From a virus, in the IMG/VR virus record IMGVR_UViG_3300036945_000784, positions 1 to 56,751 of that record: a DNA stretch of 56,751 nucleotides. The stretch is one strand, 5' to 3'. The notes under the pieces are model-generated. The model had not been told where the DNA came from. It saw only the letters and a list, made by a program, of their open reading frames with translations, and did no database searches. The translations under genes and the position numbers were made by a program. How positions within the stretch are numbered: the stretch's first letter is position 1; the number at the start of each line of letters is the position of its first letter. Positions 6,294 through 13,035 of the stretch are shown here, in pieces.

Positions 6294-6700
6294 TGTTCTA
6301 TTGGGGCGAACCAGAAATCGCCAAGCTGCGTGAGTTGTGGACGGCTGGCCTGTCATGCGCCCAGATCGCGCGTGAACTGAAGACGTCTAAGAACAGCGTC
6401 GTGGGCAAGGCGCATCGGCTTGGCCTGTCACAGCGCAGGCCGGGACGTATCGTGCATGTGCTTGCACCGCGTCCTGTCGCTGTTTCGAAAGAGGTAGGCT
6501 TCTCAATCATCGAGCTTGAACGCGAGCAGTGCCGCTGGCCGATCGCTGAAGCCCGCAGCGGCCATCGGTTCTGCGGCGATCAATGCCAGCCCGATAGCCC
6601 ATACTGCGAGGCGCACCGTGCGCAAGCGTATTCCGGCTTCAAGTTCCAGCGCCAGCGCCCGCCGCACGAGCACAACATCATTCGCAGCGAGGCAGCATGA
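6290..6700 (+). CDS. gcrA: GcrA-like cell-cycle transcription regulator
   Basis: A 136-aa homologue of GcrA, an alphaproteobacterial factor that binds sigma-70 RNA polymerase and activates promoters, preferring GANTC-methylated ones. Residues 5-45 form the characteristic N-terminal HTH (LRELWTAGLSCAQIARELKT then NSVVGKAHRLGL). The C-terminal sigma-interacting part has CRWPIAEA, FCG and PYCEAHRAQAYS, all standard for the family. The phage copy probably redirects host polymerase or mimics host cell-cycle control. Two consecutive ATGs are at 6,290 and 6,293; the first overlaps the upstream stop. This is the strongest single clue to host class. Confidence 0.88.
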   Translation: MMFYWGEPEIAKLRELWTAGLSCAQIARELKTSKNSVVGKAHRLGLSQRRPGRIVHVLAPRPVAVSKEVGFSIIELEREQCRWPIAEARSGHRFCGDQCQPDSPYCEAHRAQAYSGFKFQRQRPPHEHNIIRSEAA

Positions 6701-7122
6701 CCACCACAAGCCGCAAGCCCGAAGCCCTTCTCGCCCAGCGCCGCGACCGTATGCGCGACATCCAGCAGGCAATCGTCGCGCGTCAGAGCATATCCTGGCT
6801 GGCCCAGCAGTGGAACGTCACGAAGCCTGCGGCGATCGAATGGATCGGCAACAACGCGCCGCCAGACGTTCGCGCCGAACTGGCTGACAACGGGCGCATC
6901 ATCGCAACGCGGAAGCTCCGGGCCTTCGATCTCGGCAAGCGGCTGGAGATGCTGGCGCTGTGCCGCAAGGCGGGCTGGAACTGGCAGGACATCTCCGACG
7001 CGTTCGGGGTCAGCACGTCATCGCTGTTCCGCACGCTGCGCCGCCACGCGCCTGATGGGCTTGAGCAAGCCGCAGCCGACTATCGCGACGACGAGCCCGA
7101 ACAACACTCACACGCAGCGTAG
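6697..7122 (+). CDS. Protein with two HTH-like segments
   Basis: A 141-aa protein with two helix-turn-helix-like segments, near residues 30-50 (SISWLAQQWNVTKPAAIEWI) and 95-115 (NWQDISDAFGVSTSSLFRTL). I do not recognise a named family. It follows GcrA with an ATGA overlap and ends the fully overlapping part of the early chain, so it is likely another regulator. Confidence 0.65.
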   Translation: MTTTSRKPEALLAQRRDRMRDIQQAIVARQSISWLAQQWNVTKPAAIEWIGNNAPPDVRAELADNGRIIATRKLRAFDLGKRLEMLALCRKAGWNWQDISDAFGVSTSSLFRTLRRHAPDGLEQAAADYRDDEPEQHSHAA

Positions 7123-7148
7123 CTTTCAACCAACACAGGGGACCACAG

Positions 7149-7907
7149 ATGAAACTTCTTGAAGACCTAACAAAGCGCCGGGCGACTGCTGTCGAGCAGC
7201 GCGACGAGTATGATGCTGTAGTCGTAAAGTGGATTCACAAAGCGACTGACGTTCGCGACTTGATTGCAGACCTCGACCGCGCCATCGCCGCGCTAGAGCC
7301 CGCAGACCCGACCGCTGTTGCTATCGCCGCGTACATCGAAGCCGAGAACGCCCCCATCCCCGAGCCCGAGACGCAGACCGGGGATGATGGGCACATGCTT
7401 TCCGACTACGTCATTGATCGGATCATAGGCGACAGGGACGACGATCACGGCCCAGAGCAGGGCGACGAAACGCTAGGCGACGAACTGGACGAGCCCGACG
7501 ACGCCAGCGAGTTCGCTGAGCCCGACGACGAAGCCACCCGAGCCGCAGCCATAGAGCTGACAGCAGACGTGGAGCCTGTCGCAGACGACGACAGCGCGTA
7601 TGCCGTCATCCACTATCCGGATGGGAGCCGATACGCGGGTGAAGTCAACGAGCATGGCGAGCCCCATGGCTACGGGGTGATGACCGGGCCAGCGTCCGAG
7701 CCGCCCATCCCCGAGCCAGTCTGGAACGAGCCCCAGCCGACCGAGGGATACGCGCCTGTAGTCGATGCGCCTGTCACCAACCCCGAGGCTGACGCACTCG
7801 CCAAGGCTCACGACTACTACAGCCCGGAGAAGGTTGCGGAGCGCAATCGGTTCAACCCGTGGGGAGGCGTCTCTCACCTGTTCGGCAAGCCCAAGGTGGA
7901 CGCGTGA
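7149..7907 (+). CDS. Acidic protein with a MORN-like motif
   Basis: A 252-aa, very acidic protein (many Asp/Glu from residue 55 on) of unknown function. Residues about 1-50 are helical. Around 152-177 there is one MORN-type unit (YPDGSRYAGEVNE then HGEPHGYGVMTG), a motif that forms beta-hairpins in membrane- or lipid-associated proteins and usually occurs in tandem; here it is single. It has its own ribosome site (AGGGG at 7,137-7,141). It precedes three tiny membrane proteins that are coupled to it. Confidence 0.7.
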   Translation: MKLLEDLTKRRATAVEQRDEYDAVVVKWIHKATDVRDLIADLDRAIAALEPADPTAVAIAAYIEAENAPIPEPETQTGDDGHMLSDYVIDRIIGDRDDDHGPEQGDETLGDELDEPDDASEFAEPDDEATRAAAIELTADVEPVADDDSAYAVIHYPDGSRYAGEVNEHGEPHGYGVMTGPASEPPIPEPVWNEPQPTEGYAPVVDAPVTNPEADALAKAHDYYSPEKVAERNRFNPWGGVSHLFGKPKVDA

Positions 7908-8008
7908 TGTGGATCGAGCAGGGCTTTTGGATCTGTCTCGTCATGCTTGGCATCTGCCTCGCGCTCCCGGCGCTCAGCTTCGTATTCGGATGGGGGCGCA
8001 AGCAATGA
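7907..8008 (+). CDS. Single-span membrane microprotein, 33 aa
   Basis: A very short protein: MWIEQG, one hydrophobic segment (residues 7-28, FWICLVMLGICLALPALSFV), and a basic tail GRKQ. The ATG overlaps the TGA of the MORN gene, and the stop overlaps the next ATG. It is too short for most gene finders, but the perfect chain of overlaps supports it. Function is unknown. Confidence 0.6.
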   Translation: MWIEQGFWICLVMLGICLALPALSFVFGWGRKQ

Positions 8009-8112
8009 GCGGCGAACAACTCGCCCTGCTGGTGGGCGTCATCGCAGCCCTGCCATTCCTCGCATGGATCGTCTGGAACGCGATCAAGCATGGAAGCGGG
8101 GGGAACACATGA
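8005..8112 (+). CDS. Single-span membrane microprotein, 35 aa
   Basis: MSGEQLALLVG followed by a hydrophobic segment (residues 6-27) and a short polar tail. It is coupled by ATGA to the 33-aa gene before it and the 50-aa gene after it. It could work with its neighbours as a small membrane complex; no family is recognised. Confidence 0.6.
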   Translation: MSGEQLALLVGVIAALPFLAWIVWNAIKHGSGGNT

Positions 8113-8261
8113 GGCTCGCAGGCTTAGCCCTTCTGGCCCTCGTGGGCGCCCTCCTATGGCGACCCCAGACGGACATCAACGTCATCAACACAATCATCGG
8201 CGGGCTGGGCCTGACGTTCCTGGCAATCGGATCAATCGGACACGAAAGGAAAAGGCGATGA
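8109..8261 (+). CDS. Two-span membrane protein, 50 aa
   Basis: Two hydrophobic segments (residues 3-17 and 25-43) separated by WRPQTDINVIN, with a basic C-terminus HERKRR. Third in a run of coupled membrane microproteins between the MORN gene and the NusG-like gene. Holin-like topology is possible, but it sits in the early operon far from the lysis genes. Confidence 0.6.
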   Translation: MRLAGLALLALVGALLWRPQTDINVINTIIGGLGLTFLAIGSIGHERKRR

Positions 8262-8785
8262 CCACGGGGACGGAACTTGCATGGTTCGCGCTTCGAACGC
8301 TCCCAATGCGCGAACACATGGTCAGAAAGCACCTGATCTATCGGGGCTTCAAGGCGTTCGCCAAGACCGAGAAGAAGTTCGGGCGCTGGACTAACGGCAA
8401 GCGCAAGGAACGTGAAGCCGTCGCAGCGCCTGGATATGTTTTCATCGGCACAACCGGCAACCCGTGGATGGAGGTCCACCGCTGCCACATGATCCGGTCG
8501 GTGGTATCCCTTGAGGGACGCCCCGTGCGGCTCAATCCGGAGGCGCTGGGCGCGTTCTTGGACCTGCCCGACGAAAGCCTGCCGGACTATTTCCGCTTCT
8601 TCCGGGGCTCGCCCTTTGAGATTGGCGACATGGTCCGCATCGACGCGCCGGCATTCGAGGGCTTTGAACTTCGGGTCAAGGATATCCAGCGGCATGAAGC
8701 CGTGTTCGACCTCGTCATGTTCAATTCAGTCTCAACCGAGGTCCGGTTTCCTGTGGCTCAATGCTACAAGTCCGAAGCGGCTTGA
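8258..8785 (+). CDS. NusG-like transcription antitermination factor
   Basis: A 175-aa protein with an NGN fold at the N-terminus (residues 8-90: WFALRTLPMREHMVRKHLI, AAPGYVFIG) and a KOW-type C-terminal beta domain (residues about 120-170: FEIGDMVRIDAPAFEGFELR, then VRFPVAQC). NusG and RfaH paralogues ride on RNA polymerase and promote passage through terminators. As the last gene of the early operon it is well placed to switch on the late operon, which has no phage polymerase. ATG 8,258 overlaps the stop of the upstream gene. Confidence 0.82.
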   Translation: MTTGTELAWFALRTLPMREHMVRKHLIYRGFKAFAKTEKKFGRWTNGKRKEREAVAAPGYVFIGTTGNPWMEVHRCHMIRSVVSLEGRPVRLNPEALGAFLDLPDESLPDYFRFFRGSPFEIGDMVRIDAPAFEGFELRVKDIQRHEAVFDLVMFNSVSTEVRFPVAQCYKSEAA

Positions 8786-8921
8786 ACCGCTAGGGGTTGT
8801 GCTTCGCCGCAAACCGCCACAATATGCACGCACTGTTTGATGGGGCTGGAATCCGTCAACATGACCGGGACATGCGCAGGTGTTTCCCTGCGAGTAGGCG
8901 AAAGCCGAGCGTCCTGCGAGC

Positions 8922-8940
8922 TGGTCATGCAAAATGACCA
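8922..8940. promoter_or_regulatory. 7-bp perfect inverted repeat (TGGTCAT-5-ATGACCA)
   Basis: It lies in the 195-bp gap (8,786-8,980) after the NusG-like gene, 40 bp before the next start. It has no T-run, so it is more likely an operator or mRNA hairpin than a terminator. Nothing else is recognised in this gap. Confidence 0.5.
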
Positions 8941-8980
8941 TATCCTAAGCTATGTCTGAAATCAGGGAGGGGCTTCTCCC

Positions 8981-9574
8981 ATGTCCCTATCCTTCGCAGA
9001 CTTTGCGTGGATCTTGCTGGCCCTGACTGCGGCTATCGCGGCAGGGGCTTACTTCTTCAGCAAGAACCGCGTTGAGCCTGTCGGCGTCGTCCGCTCCAAC
9101 GACTTCACGGACGAGCGGCTAAGGCAGGCAGCAATCCAGGCCGTTAAAGGCGTGGACGTTTCCAAGATGGGCGCCGAAGAGGCTGAAGCGCACCTTGAAG
9201 AACTGGCCCGGCACGCTGTCGCCCGTGAATACGCAGAGATTTACCCCGGCCTGAGAGTGGAAGTCACCCCAAGCTGGCCCGATGCCAAATGCGTGATTTC
9301 GGGGAACATCGCCTCGATACGCCTATGGGTCGGGCACCGGATTTTTGGGGATAAAGAGGGCATCAGAAGCATCAACGTTGAGGTCAACAGAGCCCCGACC
9401 CTGAAGCTGGAAACGCGCCGCCCGATCAAGGAAGCGTGGGCAGATATCCACAGCCCGCCCGGCAAGGCAGAGCCCGTCGCGCCCCGGCTGAAGGTTGCGG
9501 CTGCATCGTCCAGCCCGCCGCCATCCACAACCCCGCCGCCACGGGCCAAAGCCAAACTCACGCCGAGGCGATAA
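8981..9574 (+). CDS. Membrane-anchored protein of unknown function
   Basis: A 197-aa protein with one N-terminal transmembrane segment (residues 7-27), a soluble domain (about 35-150) with alternating helices and strands, and a Pro/Ser/Ala-rich basic tail. The Shine-Dalgarno GGGAGGGG is good. No family is recognised. It could be an inner-membrane anchored phage factor; its stop overlaps the next start by one base (TAATG). Confidence 0.65.
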   Translation: MSLSFADFAWILLALTAAIAAGAYFFSKNRVEPVGVVRSNDFTDERLRQAAIQAVKGVDVSKMGAEEAEAHLEELARHAVAREYAEIYPGLRVEVTPSWPDAKCVISGNIASIRLWVGHRIFGDKEGIRSINVEVNRAPTLKLETRRPIKEAWADIHSPPGKAEPVAPRLKVAAASSSPPPSTTPPPRAKAKLTPRR

Positions 9575-9813
9575 TGCTGCGAATGGTGGTCAAAATCGTG
9601 GGCTTCAGACACGGCGGCAAGGCCGTGGTGAAGTTCCCGACGCACTTCCGCAGGATGCGCCCCGACCATCGCAAGAGCTTCCTGACGCAAGCGATGCGCG
9701 ACCTCCGCGCCGAATACGATCTCGCCTGCGAGCACGCACGGATAGCGGCTCAGCATGAGGACATTCGAAACGCAGAGGCGGCAACCGTCCGCGGCGAGCC
9801 TGCAACAAGTTAA
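9574..9813 (+). CDS. Small basic protein, 79 aa
   Basis: Unknown function. It begins MLRMVVKIVGFRHGG and is rich in Arg, His and Ala, mostly helical after residue 30. The ATG shares a base with the TAA of the preceding gene, indicating coupling. It is the last rightward gene before a converging minus-strand gene. Confidence 0.6.
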   Translation: MLRMVVKIVGFRHGGKAVVKFPTHFRRMRPDHRKSFLTQAMRDLRAEYDLACEHARIAAQHEDIRNAEAATVRGEPATS

Positions 9814-9874
9814 CCAGTTTCCAAAGGGAGGGCGGCTGGCTTTGACCAGCGCCTCCTCATCATCAGAACGCAAA

Positions 9875-9900
9875 CCGCCGCCCCATTTCTGGAGCGGCGG
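9875..9900. terminator. Hairpin between convergent genes
   Basis: CCGCCGC (9,875-9,881) and GCGGCGG (9,894-9,900) form a perfect 7-bp GC stem with a 12-base loop, between the end of a plus gene (9,813) and the end of a minus gene (9,921). A bidirectional terminator is likely by position, but the T-tract is missing. Confidence 0.4.
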
Positions 9901-9920
9901 CAGGCGTCAGGCTGAACCGG

Positions 9921-10781
9921 CTATCTATCGTTGGCAACCAGCTTCGGAACGAAGGGCTGCACCGGGCGGGCCTTGGCGGCATCTTTAGCCGCTTTGGCCT
10001 TGGCCTTCTCGCGGATGGCGCGCTGTTCGGCGCGTTCCTCGCGAACCAGTTGGCGGCGGCGCTCTTCGCGCTTTGCTTCAGCTTTCGCCTCGGCCACCAG
10101 TTTCGCCTCATGCTCCTTGCGGAGCCTGCGGGCGGTTGTCTCCAGCGACCAGATCGCGAGGGCGATCGAGAGGTCGAGGAGACCGCCAACCAGCCAGACG
10201 GCCCAATCAGGGGCCAGCGGACGGTAGGCTTCCGAGGCGGTCGCCAGCGCATCGCGTGCATTCTGGCGGTCAGCCTTGGCGGTATCGACTGCAAGCGCCA
10301 GCGGAGCGCGCTGGGCTTCCCACGATGCGGTTTTCGCCGCGGTCGTCTTCGGGCAGAGGCAATCGGGAAGAACGAGGGCCGGGAAGGCGTCGAGAGCGGC
10401 CTGCGCCTTCTCGAGCCGTCCGGTGGTCCGGCCAACCTCGAGCTGAAGCGGCTCGAGACCGGCATCAAAGGCATCCTTGTGAGGCGCTTCGATCGTCGTT
10501 CCGTAGAAGTTGTGGAAGCTGACGGCCTGCAGGGCCATCGCAACCATCAGAACCGGGATCACGCCGGCAGACGCCCAAGAGCGTCCAAGCGCAATCACGG
10601 TGAAGGGGATGACCAGGGCCGTAGCGCCTGCGCCAAAGGCGAGGGCAAGGCGGCTGATCTGGTCCATGTCGCTCTGAAGCCAGCCATAGACGCCCAAGGC
10701 GCCCATCGCGAAACTAAACAAGGCCAGAAAGACAAGGCCGGGTTTGAATCCGGCAGGGCGTGCATTAAGAGTTTTGGTCAT
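9921..10781 (-). CDS. Polytopic membrane protein with coiled coil
   Basis: A 286-aa protein from the ATG at 10,781 (a TTG at 10,802 is possible). Three hydrophobic segments lie near residues 12-32, 40-60 and 67-87. A long helical/coiled-coil stretch follows (100-190), then a fourth membrane segment (DWAVWLVGGLLDLSIALAIW) and a highly charged Lys/Glu/Ala/Arg tail. It is the only minus-strand gene between the early and late operons. The topology closely parallels the protein at 42,502-43,887, although sequence similarity is weak by eye. Function is unknown. Confidence 0.75.
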   Translation of the reverse strand: MTKTLNARPAGFKPGLVFLALFSFAMGALGVYGWLQSDMDQISRLALAFGAGATALVIPFTVIALGRSWASAGVIPVLMVAMALQAVSFHNFYGTTIEAPHKDAFDAGLEPLQLEVGRTTGRLEKAQAALDAFPALVLPDCLCPKTTAAKTASWEAQRAPLALAVDTAKADRQNARDALATASEAYRPLAPDWAVWLVGGLLDLSIALAIWSLETTARRLRKEHEAKLVAEAKAEAKREERRRQLVREERAEQRAIREKAKAKAAKDAAKARPVQPFVPKLVANDR

Positions 10782-11043
10782 TGGAAGAGTGCTTTCTTTC
10801 AATCAGACCGAGCGGCGTTGACGCGCCGACCGATCCGGCAGGGGGCTTAGGCTCCCTGCTGTTGGGGGTGTGGTTCAACCTGCAATGTCAAATAGCGGGG
10901 AAGTAATCACTTCCGTACTCGCAAGTTACGCGAAGTATTCGGCTGTCAAAGTCGAAATACGTGAACGGTAAGCCGAAATAATCACAAGTGCGTTACTTGC
11001 ATTACAGTCGTCTCCAAGTTGAGCGCAAGCAAAGGCTAGTATT
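10782..11043. promoter_or_regulatory. Divergent control region upstream of late operon
   Basis: This 262-bp gap between the minus-strand membrane gene and the first late gene is AT-richer than its surroundings and full of dyads: a GC hairpin at 10,839-10,858, GGAAGT-AATC-ACTTCC at 10,899-10,914, and a nested dyad at 10,921-11,000. It must contain the promoters for both flanking genes, but I cannot assign -35/-10 boxes with confidence. It is a natural target for GcrA- or NusG-like control of late transcription. Confidence 0.55.
10839..10858. terminator. GC hairpin sharing its core with the hairpin at 20,051
   Basis: CAGGGGGC-TTAG-GCTCCCTG forms an 8-bp stem (one G-T pair) with a tetraloop. 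The core GGGGGCTTAGGCTCCC (10,841-10,856) matches 20,055-20,070 at 15 of 16 bases. There is no T-tract. Confidence 0.45.
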
Positions 11044-11553
11044 GTGCGCGACAGGCCAAGACGAAGCACAATAACGGACGCGGCTGTTTCCTCGTCTCTG
11101 TCGTCGGCTTCCACGGGCGGAACAGGGCCGCAAGGCCCAACCGGCCCAACCGGCCCAACCGGACCAGCGGGGCCTACGGGTCCAGCGGGCGCGACCGGAG
11201 CGGCGGGTTCTAACGGCACCAACGGCACAAATGGCACCAACGGAACCAACGGCGCTGATGGAGCAACGGGCGCAACCGGCCCCGCAGGCGCTGCCTGGAC
11301 GGTCTATTCCGCAACTCTGACCCCGGCGAACGCCTACTTCGTGGAAAGCACGATATCGCATCCCGGCATGTCATCGGCAGCGCTGCTGCGTGCATGGCTC
11401 AAGGCTGGCGATGACAGCGACGAGAACAATGGCGAGGGAATGCCAGAGACAACGGTAGCGGCAAGGGGCGGGACTGACACGGTCACGCTCACGCTGCTGT
11501 CCCTGCTTCCGATGAATGGCCCGGTCAAGATCGCATACGAGGTTCTGGCTTGA
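11044..11553 (+). CDS. Collagen-like repeat structural protein
   Basis: A 169-aa protein. Residues about 25-84 are Gly-X-Y triplets (GPTGPTGPTGPAGPTGPAG, then NGTNGTNGTNGTNGADG), which fold as a collagen triple helix. Residues 85-169 form a small beta-rich domain that probably trimerises or anchors it. Such proteins occur in phage fibres and head decorations. The GTG start at 11,044 has AAAGG 9 bases upstream. It opens the late operon upstream of the terminase genes, an unusual place for a fibre. The next gene overlaps its stop. Confidence 0.75.
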   Translation: MRDRPRRSTITDAAVSSSLSSASTGGTGPQGPTGPTGPTGPAGPTGPAGATGAAGSNGTNGTNGTNGTNGADGATGATGPAGAAWTVYSATLTPANAYFVESTISHPGMSSAALLRAWLKAGDDSDENNGEGMPETTVAARGGTDTVTLTLLSLLPMNGPVKIAYEVLA

Positions 11554-12299
11554 AACTTTCAACCGACAAGGGCACGCCGCGCGTCCTGCACCCGCGCGAG
11601 AACCTGTACGACACGGGCACCCTGGGCTCGAACGGCGCCGAGGTTGTCATCGACTGCGATGGCTGCGCGTCCGTCATGGTGGATCTGCGCGGGACGTTCA
11701 ATGGCACGTTCGAAGCCGCCGGCACAGTAGACGGGACAAACTGGACGCCAATCCCGGTACGCGCGCTGAACGTGGCGGCTGTCGGCTATGTCGCTGCCAT
11801 TACGGGCACGACATCCGGCGTCTGGATCGGAAGCTGCCTCGGCTATCGCCGGGCGCGCATCCGCTGCACGGCCTACACATCGGGCGGGCCAACGGCATAC
11901 ATCAACGCCTCGCTGGCGCCAGACAACGGGCCGCAGACATTCGTCACCTCGACGCTGGCAACGGCTGTTGGCGCCGCTGCCGCTGCTGTGACGCTGACAA
12001 TTGCATCGCCAGGCGCTGGCCTGCGCCACTACCTCACATACCTTTCCATAAATCGTTTCGCGACAGCGCTGCTGACGGCGGCTGCGGCGCCGGTCACGGT
12101 GACCTCGACCAACCTGCCAGGCTCGCTGGCTTTCAGCTTCCCAGCCGAAGCTGCGGCGCAGGGCACGCTATTCCCGTGGCGCGAGGACTTCGCGTATCCG
12201 CTGGCCGTATCCGCACAGGGCACAGCCACCACGATCGTCTGCCCAGCCACAACCGCCGTAATCTGGCGCGTGTCGGCTGGATACTTTGTTGCGCCATGA
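11550..12299 (+). CDS. Probable virion protein (beta-rich)
   Basis: A 249-aa protein rich in Thr, Ala, Gly and Val with alternating strands. The N-terminal half resembles small phage structural proteins that follow collagen-like or fibre genes (VIDCDGCASVMVDLRGTFNG). The TTG start overlaps the TGA of the collagen-like gene. I infer a capsid-associated or fibre-associated role from composition and operon; no defined family is recognised. Confidence 0.6.
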   Translation: MKLSTDKGTPRVLHPRENLYDTGTLGSNGAEVVIDCDGCASVMVDLRGTFNGTFEAAGTVDGTNWTPIPVRALNVAAVGYVAAITGTTSGVWIGSCLGYRRARIRCTAYTSGGPTAYINASLAPDNGPQTFVTSTLATAVGAAAAAVTLTIASPGAGLRHYLTYLSINRFATALLTAAAAPVTVTSTNLPGSLAFSFPAEAAAQGTLFPWREDFAYPLAVSAQGTATTIVCPATTAVIWRVSAGYFVAP

Positions 12300-12520
12300 G
12301 CAACGTAATCAACCTGAAGGGTCAAGACGTAGGAGAGAACTACGTCGTCAGCCCTGATGCAGTGCTTGAAGGCGCAAAGGATCAGTTAGCCGAAGTCGTC
12401 GTGGTCGGCTTTCAGCATGACGGCACGATCTTCCTCGCCGGCTCCAAGGGCTCAATGAACACGCTCTGGCTCCTCGAGGCCGGAAAGCACGTACTCATGC
12501 GGATGAGTGAAAATGCCTGA
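12296..12520 (+). CDS. Small conserved-looking protein upstream of terminase
   Basis: A 74-aa protein (MSNVINLKGQDVGENYVVS..., ending LLEAGKHVLMRMSENA). Similar short proteins beginning MSNV-x-L-x-G are frequent next to terminase genes of alphaproteobacterial podophages; function is unknown. It is ATGA-coupled to the gene before it and overlaps the terminase small subunit start. Confidence 0.65.
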   Translation: MSNVINLKGQDVGENYVVSPDAVLEGAKDQLAEVVVVGFQHDGTIFLAGSKGSMNTLWLLEAGKHVLMRMSENA

Positions 12521-12965
12521 TACCGAAACCCTCAAGCCTGAGCCCCGTCCTGTCGGACGCCCCAGCAAGTATAAACCAGAGTTCTGCGCCGCCATCGTAA
12601 TGCACGGCAAACAGGGCATGACTGTCCCTGAAATGGCCGACGAACTCGATGTTTCGATCCAGACGCTGTACGAATGGAGCGGCGTTCACCCGGAATTTTC
12701 TGAAGCCTTCTCACGCGCGCAGGAAGCCGCAGAGGCTTGTTGGGCGCGAAAGATCCGCGAAGGGCTAGAGAAAACGCCCAGCGAGTTCCAGGGCGCGGCC
12801 AACCTCAAGTACATGGCGCAGCGCTTCAAGGGCTGGAGCGAGAAGGCGCATGTGGACACGCGTGAAATGGACCCGAAGGCCGACCCGCCATCGCCTGACA
12901 CTGATCGATCGGCGGCACGCAAGGTTTCAATGTTGCTCGCAAAGGCCGTTCGCGCAGAAGATTAG
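12513..12965 (+). CDS. Terminase small subunit
   Basis: A 150-aa DNA-recognition subunit of the packaging motor. It begins with GRPSKYKPEF and an HTH (MTVPEMADELDVSIQTLYEW) that would bind the packaging site. A helical oligomerisation part (FSRAQEAAEACWARKIREGL) and a C-terminal tail follow. Its position 70 bp before the large subunit supports the call. ATG 12,513 is preferred over the in-frame GTG at 12,507. Confidence 0.8.
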   Translation: MPDTETLKPEPRPVGRPSKYKPEFCAAIVMHGKQGMTVPEMADELDVSIQTLYEWSGVHPEFSEAFSRAQEAAEACWARKIREGLEKTPSEFQGAANLKYMAQRFKGWSEKAHVDTREMDPKADPPSPDTDRSAARKVSMLLAKAVRAED

Positions 12966-13035
12966 TTCGCCGCGGCTGAGCGTCCGAGGCATGAAATGCG
13001 GAAGTGAACCCGCTCCGTAAGGTGAAATCGTCCAA

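Noticed and set aside
9755-9988. A 77-aa plus-strand frame across the convergent hairpin
   Set aside because: It reads through the hairpin and the end of the minus-strand gene and has no ribosome site or coherent composition.
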